Part shown: piece after piece, positions 1-11,555 of the stretch | Layout of the letters: every line of letters starts with the position of its first letter | Position numbering within the stretch: position 1 is the first letter of the stretch | Source of the DNA: Mactra quadrangularis | Lineage: Eukaryota > Mollusca > Bivalvia > Venerida > Mactridae | NCBI GenBank assembly: GCA_025267735.1 | Contig: CM046304.1 | Coordinates: forward strand, 15,748,001 to 15,812,000 | Reading direction: 5' to 3' | DNA: 64,000 nucleotides | Translations under genes and position numbers: made by a program | The notes under the pieces: generated by a model | What the model was told of the DNA's origin: nothing | Seen by the model: the letters and a program-made list of their open reading frames with translations, nothing else | Databases searched by the model: none

Positions 1-95
1 AATTGCTTATTAATTCAGCTAGCTAGGTGGCTTCACATTAGCCTGGATTACCTGCCCCTTACCACTCTCGTTATCAGGCCAGGCAAACGGGAATC

Positions 96-2269
96 ATGGC
101 GGCCTCCTCTGTTATTATACAGGTATAACGTTTTTTTAATCTTGCATGATCATTTGCTGACGATAGTTACTTTAGTAAGAATTCGGTACTATATAGGACA
201 TATGACTTCGATTTTTCAGATTACACGTATATTAAGCCGATGATTAACAAAAACATGTCTCAAGTGAACACAATTCGGACGTGGATTAGTCTCGTTAGAA
301 TTTCGGATACTTTATTTTGTATAAAAACAAACAACTTAAAAAGGTATCCACTGAAATTTTTGTACAATGATCCTTTGATTGAAACCTGAGTAGAGGGAAA
401 TGCTCATTTGAAAACATAATTATCCAATATCTAATTCATTACATAGGGTGCAGCCTTGATCATGCTTTGTCTGACGTACTTTTACCTGCCAAAGTACGAC
501 TGGGAACCAGACAAGCTTCACATAAGAACAATTTAATCAAGGGAGGTAAATCATACAAAACTTACAGTTTTATTACATAGCAGTTACCTCCCTTTAACAT
601 ATTTTAACCTACACAGCTACAAAAATATTGTGTTTTCCAGACAAAGGTTACTGAAAAAGAAGAAAAGAATGCTCTGAAGGATGCTCTGAAGAATGATCTG
701 AAGGATGCTCTGAAGGATGCTCTGGAGGATGCTATGAAGAATGCTCCGGAGGATGCTCTGGAGGGTTCTCGGAAGAATGCTCTGGAGGATGCTCTGGGGA
801 ATGCTCTGAAGAATGCTCTGAAGGATGCTCTGGAGGATGCTCTGGAGGATGATCTGAAGAATGGTCTGGAGGATGAGCTGAAGAATGCTCTGAAGGATGC
901 TCTGAAGAAAGCTCTGAAGGATGCTCTCCGGGAAGCTCGGAAGGATGCTCTGAAGAAAGCTCTGAAGAATGCTCTGAAGAATGCTCTGGAGGATGCTCGA
1001 AGTGATGAAAGGCTGCTTGATGAATTTGAAATAAAGGTAAAGTCACTTTCCGCCATATTTCTCTCTAGCTAAATCCATTTTCCTTTATATTTAGCTTGCT
1101 CTTATAAAAGTCTATATTCGTTAATAAAACTGCCTTATCATCAATTGAATGAGGGAGAATTGTTCGCTACATTTTGAACTTTTGCTACAGTAAGAACTTT
1201 TTCCTACATTAAAATCTTTTTGTAACATTTTATTCCACAGATTGCTAAGTTTGATTACAGCAAGGGAAATGAAGATCCAGTCGACTATGTGAGATTCTTT
1301 CACAAGGATAATCCTACGAAAGGCGTAAAAAGGACCCCGGTACAACATTTAATCATTTAGAAAACTTTAGAAAGACAATTTCATAAACTTTTAGTACACA
1401 ATTTTGAACTTGCCCTCAAATAACCTTTGTTATTGCAAACTCTGCTCCAAATTATATCATTAAGCTTTAAAACTACTTCAGATCAGCGCAAAACTTCTTC
1501 CAAAACATCTTCGTAAGTTAGTTTCATATAATAAGCACTTCAAAGTCAGATGGATAATAAGCATAACTATGATATGATATTCAAAAGGTATACACAATTT
1601 ACACAATTTACAAAATATTTAGAATTGATAAACCAAAATATGAGTGTTTTATAAATGTTTCCTGATTTTGACTTACGAAGATTTTTTTCGAAAGATTTTT
1701 TGTGAAAAGCACCACAGGTATGTTGAACATAGCATGTAAATGAATATACTATTATACATGTAGTATGCTCTTCTAAAAGTAACCCACTTTTAAAGAAATA
1801 CACTCAGTGCAATTCAAATTCAGAAAGCAGAGAAGTTTGAAGAGTTTTTTTAGTCTCTTATACATGTTATATTCTGATAACTTCATGTTTAAAAACAGTT
1901 TACAAGTCTACTGTTGATGAATTCGTGTATATCTTCATATGTTCGCTTTGAATCTTTTCCAAATTTTGACTGCTGCGAGAATGCTATGTAAAACATTTAT
2001 ATACGTTTTATGGAAAATGTTTACGAGTTGTGACATTCTGTAAATTACGTGACTGCATACCCTGTTATTGCCAAGTTATTTTTCTCTTGCAGGGTGGTAG
2101 AATGAACCTGAAGCAACCCTTGTGTCAATGGGACATATTAGTCCTATATAAAGGCTCTGGTGAGATTTCAAAAGATAAGATCGAGAATATCGAGACTGCA
2201 ATTGATGTATTGATTGAAGTAATCAAAGTACTGAAAGAACTGTTGGAAGGAATTTGTGAACGATTTTAG
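96..2269 (+). CDS. Four-exon gene: tetrapeptide-repeat helical protein, family unknown
   Basis: I do not recognise this protein. The model is four exons, 96-122, 641-1036, 1241-1339 and 2093-2269, all joined in phase 0 with GT/AG borders (donors at 123, 1037 and 1340; acceptors ending TTCCAG, TCCACAG and CTTGCAG). It encodes about 233 residues. The ATG at 96 is the first after an in-frame stop at 39-41. Exon 1 gives MAASSVIIQ. Exon 2 holds 28 uninterrupted tetrads of the type (K/E)(N/D)AL at 665-1000, which should form a long, highly charged helix. Exon 3 is a short mixed segment with VDYVRFFHKDNP. Exon 4 ends in another predicted helix (ETAIDVLIEVIKVLKELLEG). No signal peptide or membrane segment is evident. 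The phase-0 agreement across three introns argues for a real gene. The weakest points are the short first exon and the non-consensus third donor (GTACAA). Confidence 0.6.
665..1000 (+). repeat. 12-bp coding minisatellite (28 units)
   Basis: The consensus unit is close to AAGGATGCTCTG, repeated 28 times without any indel and encoding (K/E)(N/D)AL. It lies wholly inside exon 2 of the preceding gene. Because the period is divisible by three, several other frames also stay open across it; those antisense and shifted ORFs are shadows. Confidence 0.9.
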
Positions 2270-4010
2270 GAGTTCAAAGTTACTATTTCGATATCCATCA
2301 TCATATTTCTTGATCATTCATAATCGAATGTGTTTCATATTTCATTTTACATGCATATCATGCTACTGATCGAGAAGTTGTATGTTTTGATTCATGGGCA
2401 GGGCATACTTTCGTGGAGCTACATGTATGCCATGAAATAATTTCTACGGTCATTCTTCCTCCTACCACTGATTCTAAATCATTTTAATACGGCAGTGTTC
2501 AGTCATCTAGTAGTTATCTAGAGATTGAGTCTTTTCAGGAACAGTGATAGGTGGATTGCTGGTCACGATGTAACCTAAACAATGTGTTGCCATTGAGTTA
2601 AGGCCACAACAAATTGATCACATGTTCTATGTATTTTGTTCTAAAGAATGGAGCTAAAGAGCAATTAAATTCTTTTTCCATATTTTAAATTTTGAGAAGC
2701 GAGCGAAAGCGAAGAATAAATTTGTGCGGTTTCTAAGACATTTATTTACCATAAGTTAAAAAGAGCAGAAAAGGTATGGACTTTCTTATATAACATATAA
2801 CCATATATCTATAGACTATAGTGTAATCACGTAGTAATTAGTTCTAGGTAATATAAAGAAGGTTAACAATTACTCCAGATGAAAATTCAATTGAATTTAA
2901 AACTATTCAGAAGTAGGGTAGAAGAGGTTTACACCTTCATCAGTTCATACGGAAATATAACTTCATTTGTCTTTGGTATTACTTTTGTTAATACTTAATA
3001 TTTAAACTACGAAGCACAGATTACCCCGGTTCACTTTTTGTGTATACAATTCAATTAGATTTTGGTAAATTATGCTAATGTCTAATAATACCACAAGAAT
3101 TAAATCAAGCCTAATATGTTATTTTGGGACATCAAAATTGTAGGAAATTCAATGTAAATTTTTCTCCCTGTTCTTTCTGCTCTCTATGGATCAATCTTCA
3201 TATTTTACATTACAAAGACACGTATGACGTCACACATCAAGATAAGGTGTGTAGAGTGAGTAAATGTTCAGTTGACGGTCTAAGACATAGTGCAGTTATC
3301 AAATTTCTGAACAATGGATTGTGTCATTGTAATTTCTAATGCCGTATGTTAGCAAGAATACATTACTGCTTTACCGTAACAGTGAAATTTTCTGATTATT
3401 TTGCTATCTAGAACTCAAATTTCTAATTTTATGTTCAATTTCTAATTGGTCTAGTGTGAAAACTTCTTATTTTCCGAAATTTATGATGCGTTCATTTCAA
3501 GGTGCGGACGCATTTTTTTTTGTTGTTGTTGGATTTTAAGGTCCGTGAAATCAGACGAACATAACGATTAATTTGTTGCGGTCTATTAAAAAAAAAAAAT
3601 TTGAAACTCGCTTCGCGCTGTCACTAAACTTCTACGGACACCCATCCAACGATTAACCGTACATTTTGTTGCTTAACTTCGATAAATGTCCAGCACACTA
3701 CGCTCTCAAAGTAAAGCCCTGCTGAGTTTAAACGCTCGTTAAAATTGTATATATATACAAGCGTGTGGAAGATACTACTGCGCAATAATAAAAAAACTTC
3801 TCTCCGTTCACAGTTAGAAAGTTGTTTGATTCATGTGTAAAAAACATTTAATATCATAATTTTAAGTATTTGTTGAAATTACTTTTTCAACTTATCTACT
3901 TTTGATAGTACACATATTTTTCTGCTGCACTATTTCTTGATCGCATTGACTCATTGATTTCTATTGAGTTGAAGGTGTTGTTCGTTCTTTTTCAAATTTC
4001 CAAGAGCGCT
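2270..4010. other. AT-rich non-coding stretch
   Basis: No supportable gene is seen. The first part is probably the 3' UTR of the upstream gene; a candidate poly(A) signal AATAAA lies at 2717-2722. Short ORFs here show no recognisable motif. Confidence 0.5.
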
Positions 4011-4017
4011 GACATAG

Positions 4018-4049
4018 TAAGGAATTCTTTGAAAAAGAATTCCTTCCAA
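4018..4049. repeat. Short perfect-type hairpin
   Basis: AAGGAATTCTTT and AAAGAATTCCTT face each other with almost no loop, giving 12-bp arms. It does not resemble a terminator context, and its function is unknown. Confidence 0.6.
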
Positions 4050-4419
4050 AAATGGGAGTTAAACAAAAACATTATTGATAAATTAGAGAGTTTCTGAACA
4101 CGAACATTAGATTGTATACCGACCGTTTATAATTATACTATAGTGCGTATTGTTTCACCCCAATCTGACCTTTCACATTTGCATCTTATATTTATCTACT
4201 CATATCCCGACGAAACCAATACCACTCCTATTCTACACTTCGGCAGCAATTGCAAAATTATAGAAGTATGATTGTGAGTTAAATTTAAACACATAATCCT
4301 CACAGCCACGTTGTAATCAAGCATTAATAAGACATTCGTTTTCAATGTAATGAATATTCTTGAATAAAGGCCCTAAAGGTCGGGGTCAAACTTTACGTAC
4401 AATGGATAATACTACGTAT

Positions 4420-4765
4420 ACATTTATTAGATTCTTTTACTATGTTTTTTAAGTATTGTTCGTTTTTTCTCAACAGTCAAAGCTTTAATAATTTCACGGT
4501 GACTGAAAGCATTTTTTTTTGTACTTGCGGCCTTATTGTAATTAAAAATATGTTGACCAAAACTTATCATACGGCATAAGAAGCTTTACTCAATCATAAT
4601 AATACTTTTATGTAAAACCATGGAAACTCAAGGGTGTATTACGACAAAAATTTTAACAAACATATTCAATTCACCGTGCAATAATTTATAATTTGACAGA
4701 TGAGAGAAAAAGAACAATATACATTTATTAGATTCCTTAGCTATGTTTTTTAAGTATTAACCTGT
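4420..4765. repeat. Dispersed repeat piece with a 40-bp direct duplication
   Basis: A segment at about 4420-4450 (ACATTTATTAGATTC...TTTTTTAAGTATT) recurs at about 4721-4758. The adjoining 4451-4520 segment (TTCTCAACAGTCAAAG... TTTCACGGTGACTG) matches both arms of the inverted repeat at 63238-63690, so it is a solo arm or fragment of that repeat family. Confidence 0.5.
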
Positions 4766-5800
4766 TAGATAAGTTTTGACATGTTTACAAACATCTTTAA
4801 AATGTCTCTTCTCCCCTATAGACTATATCTTACTTTTTGCTTTTTATCGGTGTTTTGTGATTTTTAAGATAAGGAAAGTTTGGTAGAATATGGGCTTATG
4901 TCAAGTGTGTCTCACATCAAAATTGCTCTGTGCCCCTGAGGCTGATGACCCCTCTGTTGTGCCTGATTAGCCCAATCTGTGCCAAAATTTTCATCTTGAT
5001 CAGCATTGTCATGGTAACTGGGATGGGGGCTCAACTGCACATTGTCTGAAAGACAATCACTCAGGGAATAACAAGACTACGTTGCATATAGACAATCAAT
5101 TGGTTATGAAATAAGAGCATCTTGAATTAGTCATATGACCAATTTTCGCCCATGTCCCACCCGGTGAAGGTTGTTAATTGCTTTTTTGTAAAATATGCAT
5201 TGTGTGAATTCTGTTGTATTTAGTTGTATAATCTTATATATTAGTTCTTAGTGTATACTGTGCCCTTCATAAGCTCAGCGAGTCGTTATAACAGGGATTT
5301 GTAACGAAGTGCTTTTTTGAATTTTCACGGTCGTCACTGTCTAACTGGCTGAAGCAGGCTGTACAAACTATTCCAGAGTTTAAAAACTTGATTTATGTTT
5401 TAGTACATGTCTTCTTGGTAACTTGAGAATGTTTCTGATGTTTTTTTGTTGCACTTATGACCGAAAATATGACTTCAGATGATGTAAAATGGGGCTAAAA
5501 ATGGCAGATCGGTGGGAAATACATTATTTTGTGAAACAGTCTGTGAGCGTAATTTACCTCAAAATCATCTAGAAACACATTTTCCTAACATTTATGTCAA
5601 TTTAAATGGTACTGGTACAAAATTTCATGTGGATATCTTTATTTAAACTTGTTATACTTGTTTTCCGTATTGACCGAAATAATAGCGACGACAATGAAAT
5701 TTGTTGAAAATCTATTACATTTACTTATCGTTACAAATCCCTGTAATATAAGATCCCTGATAAGCCCTAGGACAAAAATTTGTTTATTTCAACAAATCGT
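4766..5800. other. Non-coding stretch
   Basis: No gene, RNA or clear repeat was recognised. Small ORFs, such as the one at 5649-5846, lack motifs or splice context. Confidence 0.4.
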
Positions 5801-5802
5801 TT

Positions 5803-6215
5803 TAGAGCTGTCATTGATTGGTCTTAAAGGGTATCGACGATATTGATATATTGAGAAATATATATCGACGATACACCAATATATAACGATATTTTCACTG
5901 CAGTACTTACAAACCAATTATGTTGCCATAATAGATGTACGTTGTATATTTGTCATGAATGTTATACTTTCTCTGCACTGAAGCTATTTTCTCAATGTAG
6001 GTGTAGTTAATGTTTTAGACCTATCAGTTTATATTATGACAGCGCATCAGTTTCTACTTACGATAGAAAGTTCGTATCACAAAGACCCTTAATAGTGACT
6101 TTTATTTATTTACCTATATAGACTTTATTATCGATATTTCAAAATGCATATCGATTATTGATCGTAAATAATTATCGACGCTACAGCGATGTCATTGGAA
6201 TCTATGACAGCTCTA
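5803..6215. mobile_element. hAT-like MITE with TAGAGCTGTCAT ends
   Basis: The left end TAGAGCTGTCATTGATT and the reverse complement of the right end (TAGAGCTGTCATAGATT) agree at 16 of 17 positions. The 413-bp body is rich in ATCGACGATA and ATCGATAT motifs and has no ORF. TAG-type ends with a GCTGTCA core are reminiscent of hAT non-autonomous elements, but no clean 8-bp target duplication is visible, so the superfamily is tentative. Confidence 0.55.
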
Positions 6216-6238
6216 TTTACCTTTACACATGAAAACAG

Positions 6239-6600
6239 GGACAAAGAGCTTGTGATTTTATTAATATATTTCTACTTGTGATTTATTTAATTTACTTCTT
6301 CACGTTATTTTATTAATTAATTTCTACTTGTGATTTATTTAATTTTCTTCTTCACGTAATTTTATTAATTTATTTCTACTTGTGATATATTTAATTTACT
6401 TCTTCGCGTGATTTTATCAATTTATTTCAACTTGTGATTTATTTAATTTACTTCTTCACGTGATTTTATCAATTTCATTCTACTTGTGATATATCTAATT
6501 TACTTCTTCATGTAATTTTATTAATTTATTTCAACTTGTGATTTATTTAATTTACTTCTTCACGAGATTTTATCAATTTCATTCTACTTGTGATTTTGTA
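6239..6600. repeat. AT-rich minisatellite, period about 52 bp
   Basis: Roughly six to seven degenerate units contain TTTCTACTTGTGATTTATTT followed by AATTTACTTCTTCACG and ATTTTATTAATTT. More diverged half-units (TTTCTGCTTGTGATTTAGTT) continue to about 6830. Confidence 0.8.
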
Positions 6601-6933
6601 TATTCAATTTTAATAAGGATTTTGTTGATTTATATGTTATCGAGAGCTAGTTTATTTATTTCAACTGTGATTTTGTTAATAAATTTCTGCTTGTGATTTA
6701 GTTAATTTATTTCAACTGTGAATTTTGTCAATTTATTTTACTCGTGATTTCGTGAATTTATTTCTGCTTGTGATCTTTTAAATTATTTCTACTCTTGATT
6801 TAGTTGATTTATTTTTACTTGTGATTTTTTTTCAAGGACCCTACATATAGGGTCCATGTTCTTATTGTGATTATTTCTGTGATATTTATACCCCCGCAAA
6901 CGAAGTTTTCGGGGGTATACTGGAATCACTCTG

Positions 6934-6993
6934 GTGGTTGGTTGGTTGGTTGGTTGGTTGGTTAGTTGGTTGGTTGGTTGGTTGGTTGGTTGG
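6934..6993. repeat. (TTGG)n microsatellite
   Basis: About fourteen GGTT/TTGG units with one interruption (TTAG) directly follow the CGGGGGTATACTGG motif. Confidence 0.95.
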
Positions 6994-7975
6994 AATGTGG
7001 TCTGTCCCAAAAAATTAATACATTTGTAGTATGTTTATTTCTTAATGTATTTGAATAGAAGCTGTTATATATACCATGATTTAATGGTGTATACAAAACT
7101 CATGTAACTATGCAAACATATCTCACTTGTTTAAGATATTTAATTGTGTTACATATTTTAAATCTAATTTGATTACTGTATAGTATGCTTTTTTCTCAAT
7201 AGATTTTTTTCTTATCTTATTTTATAGAATTTGCACAGGCGTTTACAGTTGATGTTTATATGCATGTTATGTCAATTCCAATTCAAAATGGCCGACTTGC
7301 AGCCATCTTGATTTTTTTAAATTTAATTTAATAACTGCATGCTTATTTCTCAACAGATTTTTAATTTTTTTATAGAATTTTGCACAGGCGTTTACAGTTG
7401 ATGTGTACATACACTTTATATCAATTCCAAATTCAAAATGGCCGACTTGCGGCCATCTTGAATTCTTTTTAATTTAGTTTAATTACTGCATGCTTTTTTC
7501 TCAACAGATTTTTTTCTTAACTAATTTAGATAGAATTTTGCACAGGCGTTCACAGTTGATGTGTACATACACTTTAACTCAATTCCAATTCAAAATGGCG
7601 GACTGGCTGTCATATTTTTTTTAAAATTAATACAGTCTTATATTGACTTATTACCATACATATTTTGAAAAGAAATTGCATACAAGGTCTCACTAATACA
7701 GTCGATCAAATGACTATTCTTCATCAATTTATATTCAATATGGCTGACTGGCAGCCATCTTGAATTTTTATTTAAATTACTGTATAGTACATGTATGTGT
7801 TTTTTACTCAATTTTAGCCAAATTTCGCTCCAAAGTCTTTATTGATGTAGTTGACTTGTACATGGATTTACTCTGGATACAAATTCATTATGGCAGACTG
7901 GCAGCCATTTTGACTTTGTTTAAATAACTGTATAGTAAGCTTATTTCATTACCAATTTCTTCTTGCTGAAGTCTG

Positions 7976-8740
7976 ATTGATTTATTGATTGATTAATTGG
8001 ATTTTACGGCTTATTAATGCAAAAAGGTCATATTACGCCGAAAACAATTGATGATACTATTAATTCAATAGATAATGAAGATTTTACGTCCTATATTTTA
8101 TGATAAACATTTATTTCCTTCAAGTATGGTTTGGTTTTGTTTTGGTTTTACGGCGCACCAACACAAAAAGGTCATATCGCGACGAAAGCAATCAATGATA
8201 CTATTTATTAAAACCATATTAATGATGTAAAGCTCTATATCTTATTATAAACATTTATTTCCTTCAAAAAGTTAAGTATCGCATATGATGGTACAGACTC
8301 AAAAAGTTCTTTAAGTGAGTTAACTTTAAATTGTTTGTCACGGATGTCTTTAAGATCCTGACAGTCAAAGAGAACGTGTTTGACAGAGAAATGCTCGTCA
8401 CAGGGTATACATTTAGGTGCTTCCTCTCTTTTGAGAAGGTATAAATGTGTTAATCTGGTATGACCAATTCTACATCGCAAAATCACTATTTGATCTCGGC
8501 GATTAGAATATATGATGGTACAGACTAAAAAAGTTCTTTAAGTGAGCTAACTTTAAAATGTTTGTCACGGATGTATTTGAAATCCTGGCAGTCAAGGAGA
8601 ACGTATTTGACATTGAAATGCTCGTCACATGGTATACATTTAGGTGCTTTCTTTCTTTTGAGAAGGTATGAATGTGTTTAATATAGTATGACCAATTCTA
8701 CATCTCGTAGTAACTATTTATCTCATTGATTAGCAAATAT
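7976..8740 (-). mobile_element. Non-LTR retrotransposon 3' ends in tandem
   Basis: Read on the minus strand, the region contains two related C-terminal coding segments (about 8740-8505 and 8486-8235, offset about 233 bp) and two related 3' UTRs (8234-8121 and about 8118-7977). Each UTR has AAGGTCAT-type and CGCCGTAAAAC-type motifs in the appropriate orientation. The last tail ends in an AATC-rich microsatellite. This is a 5'-truncated, internally duplicated LINE relic. Confidence 0.65.
8235..8486 (-). pseudogene. C-terminal fragment of non-LTR retrotransposon reverse transcriptase polyprotein
   Basis: The 83-residue reading frame starts with RCRIGHTRLTHLYLL and continues with a CIPCDEHFSVKHVLFDC module and a final ILNFLKEI...YNKI. 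This pattern is typical of the extreme C terminus (after RNase H) of jockey/CR1-type endonuclease-reverse-transcriptase polyproteins: an RxGHTRLTH motif, then a Cys..Cys...His..Cys cluster, then a short helical tail. The catalytic domains are absent, so this is a dead 5'-truncated copy. The stop and downstream UTR appear genuine. A second, more decayed copy of the same segment lies at about 8505-8740. Confidence 0.7.
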
Positions 8741-10135
8741 TATTGACGAAGATGAATCAAGGGTTTATGGCTTTATGTCATGTAACTTATTAAATATAGC
8801 ATTATTGCACATTGTTTGCCATTTTGACTTGTTGAAGTCTATTATGTACTGCTATTTTTATCAAATTCTTATAGTTGAACTTTTTTTTGATGTATTGATA
8901 TTTTATCAAATTCATAATGGCTGATTGGCAGCCATCCTGAGATTTTCTTTTTAAAAAGCAAAAGATTTGATAAATTTTTTACAGACTTTGAGAAAGTTAG
9001 CAATTGTTTAAGTTAATGTTCTTGGCATTTTCTTAAGTGGAATTCAAAATGGCTGACTGGCAGCCATGTTGAATTTTCTAATATCTTGTACAGCTAACAT
9101 CTTTTTTTTCTCACCTCATTTTGATAAAATTGTGCTGACAAATTCTTATTGATGAAATTTTTATATGTATTTATTTTTTTATGTATTTAAATGGACCAAC
9201 TAATAGCCATCTTGATTTTTTCTGTAATGTTGTGAAGAAAACATCTTATTTCGTTACAGCTACATGAGATTTTAGATATTATTTTAACTTTACTACTGTG
9301 AAAATAATGATCGATAATTTAAGCTTTCTTATGGGGTATTTGTGAAATTCTTGATACAAGATATTGTAAATACTAATTGTTTGATTTATATTGTGTACAT
9401 TGCTGACTACCATTTTTACAATTGCCTTATTTTTTACTTATTTATCAAAAAATTACAAACACATTCTACATTTTGCTCTTCTGGTTACAACATACTCATG
9501 ATGAGTTTAAATGTGACCACTCTTTGTCTGTTGTTCCACTTTACATTCATAATGACCAAATGGTGTTCATTTTCATCTAAAAAATCATTTGAAATATCAC
9601 AACTCTGTTCTTTTTGCTTTTTCATAAATCTATAGTGAATTACACTGTAATTTGCTGTTTATTTCCAATTTGATATATGCATCCTATTCTTTTTTTGGTT
9701 TTTATGCTTCTTACAACATTTACCCTTTTGGACTTCCACAATGTTGACTTGCTTTTATCTTGAAATGTTGCTGTTGCGGGGGTATTTTCGCCACTGGTGG
9801 CAGTTCTAGTTTACAATGTTTTTGCAATCAATAGCTTTTTATTTAGATGTGAATCTGTCATTTTAGACGTGCATTATTCTTACTTTAATAAACATTAATC
9901 CAAAAAGCAAATGCGTTTTAGTGTATTTTCATTTGAACTAAAGTTTGTTTTTATGATAAATACACGCTTCATTTTCAATTACTCGTGAGTTTCAGTATGC
10001 ATGTATACGATTGTACACGAGTTTACGTACAGCCATTGTGACTATAAATCAATTTTGTAAAAATGGCATGTTATTGTACTCAATAAATTTTGACACATGC
10101 GTTTATGGAGAATCACGAAATTCCAGAATATTGAG

Positions 10136-10453
10136 ACCAGTAGGGCGTTCAGTTACCGCGAACATTACAAAACGTTCCGTAACGATACATTCGGAACTCC
10201 TCGTTCATTCGCTGCAAATAACCACGGACATATTTAGACGCTATTTTGAATCTACCGGTGTTAAAGTAAACAAATATATGATCGTTTACGCATTGAGTGT
10301 TGTTTCGTTTTTAATCTGTAAATTTTGAAACATCACTCATTGCCTTAACGATCACATATAATTTGTGTATTAGATTAGATTATTCGCAGCGAATGGCCGA
10401 GGAGTTCCGAATGTATCGTTATGTACCGTTCTGTAATTGAACATGCTACTGGT
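10136..10453. mobile_element. Fold-back MITE (family 1), copy A
   Basis: Arms of about 85 bp face each other. The left contains GTTCAGTTACCGCGAAC then CATTCGGAACTCCTCG; the right is its near reverse complement ending GAACATGCTACTGGT. Related copies lie at 58905-59228 and 63317-63620. The 105-residue open frame across it is an accident of the repeat. Confidence 0.8.
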
Positions 10454-11455
10454 TTCAAAGTATTCATTCATATGGAAACAAAATGAATTGTTCAATGCGT
10501 GTATTTTGCCGAGAGCTTACGCATGTTACGATAAAACACGATTTACAACCGAAGACAAAAATAGACTGTAAATACTGAGTTTAATTTATTCTTGCATAAA
10601 GGTCAAGCTCAGGTTAATTCTGTAGTACTATACAATGAAGAAAACAATATGGATATACTCATGTATGCAAGTTAGTTTTTCATTTACAAAGAATGCATAC
10701 ATAGTAAATTGTCCATAGTTATACGAAAGACATTGTCAAAAACTATATAAATGGTATTCAATCCATTTGCGCGCATACTCAAAGCATTGGATGAAGTTTA
10801 GAAGCGCTTACGCTCTGAACTTCCTTATTTTTTGCCAGAGATGTTTCAGCTGTTTCCGACTACTTACAATGCCTAGATCAAGTCTATTCTTATGCCCCGA
10901 TGTTTACAAGATTCTCGATCTAACTCTGATTTTATTAAGATTCTCGATCAAGAATATTCTTCATCCCCCTTTGGACCCTCAGTCTGCTTGTTCATTTTCC
11001 AGCCCCCCCCCCCAACTAGGATGTACGTTCCCCGTAACTAGAAATTTTACTAAACTTGAGGCGCATACAGAAAACCTACTGATTTAAATGCTCGATTATC
11101 TATATATATGGAGAACAGAAGTATTGTAGTTTAAATACCTCTCACTGATATTAGAATAAGATGCATTGAGTTCGTTATAATGAATATCACTTGATTTTTC
11201 TTTAGAATCTGTGAACGACGAAGGTTCTGTTTCACAATGGAAAAGAAACGAGTATTGATAATAAAGCAATACGGAGACCCTAAGTGACGTTTTAAGAAAC
11301 AGGTGTATTTTTTATTGTCATGATTATTTCTTTCAAGTGAAGTAATAATTATGAAGAAAAACACGAAATAATATTACTCTAAAAACCGAAATAATTCTTT
11401 CTTTTATTTTGTTTCAATTAAAAACTGAGTGTCATTTTTACACGTAGGCTATGCG
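10454..11455. other. Non-coding stretch
   Basis: No gene recognised. A C13 run lies near 11005-11017. ORFs at 10767-11087 and 11131-11364 show no domain. Confidence 0.4.
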
Positions 11456-11555
11456 AAATTGGAATTCTGTTAAACGTCAACTCAAGTTTGACATATATAC
11501 CTAGGTACCTATCCACAAAAACACACACCCGAAAACAAAAACACAAACATGTTTC
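11455..11555 (+). repeat. SINE-B tail fragment
   Basis: TCAACTCAAGTTTGACA, then CCTAGGTACCTATCCACA and AAAACACACAC match the segment at 60016-60090, where the same tail follows a tRNA-related head. Only the 3' part is present here. Confidence 0.55.

Larger units (their letters stand above)
7280..9770. repeat. Degenerate ~150-bp repeat with ATGGCTG...CAGCCAT palindrome
   Basis: The motif AAATGGCYGACTGGCAGCCA then TCTTGA recurs near 7286, 7434, 7592, 7738, 7888, 8918 and 9046, with weaker versions near 9190, 9550 and 9740. Each good copy can fold as ATGGCTG-(5 nt)-CAGCCAT. Spacing is close to 150 bp on either side of a retrotransposon insertion (about 7976-8750). Confidence 0.7.
6888..9785. 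mobile_element. Composite repeat element with ATACCCCCGCAA inverted ends
   Basis: The left end reads ATACCCCCGCAA and the right end TTGCGGGGGTAT, a 12-bp inverted match. Just inside the left end is a (TTGG)n microsatellite (6934-6993). The interior holds about ten degenerate units carrying ATGG(C)(T/C)GACTGGCAGCCAT followed by CTTGA, plus an inserted non-LTR retrotransposon end. No transposase is visible. Whether the two ends belong to one element is inferred from the inverted match and the similar content between them. Confidence 0.4.

Noticed and set aside
604..1056. Minus-strand ORFs of 150 and 104 residues (Ser/Arg/Phe- and His/Pro/Glu-rich)
   Set aside because: They are antisense readings of the 12-bp coding minisatellite. 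Period divisible by three keeps all frames open, while the plus frame has matching splice phases and sensible flanking exons.
10011..10328. 105-residue plus ORF
   Set aside because: It lies inside a fold-back MITE; the same frame is not maintained in the other copies.
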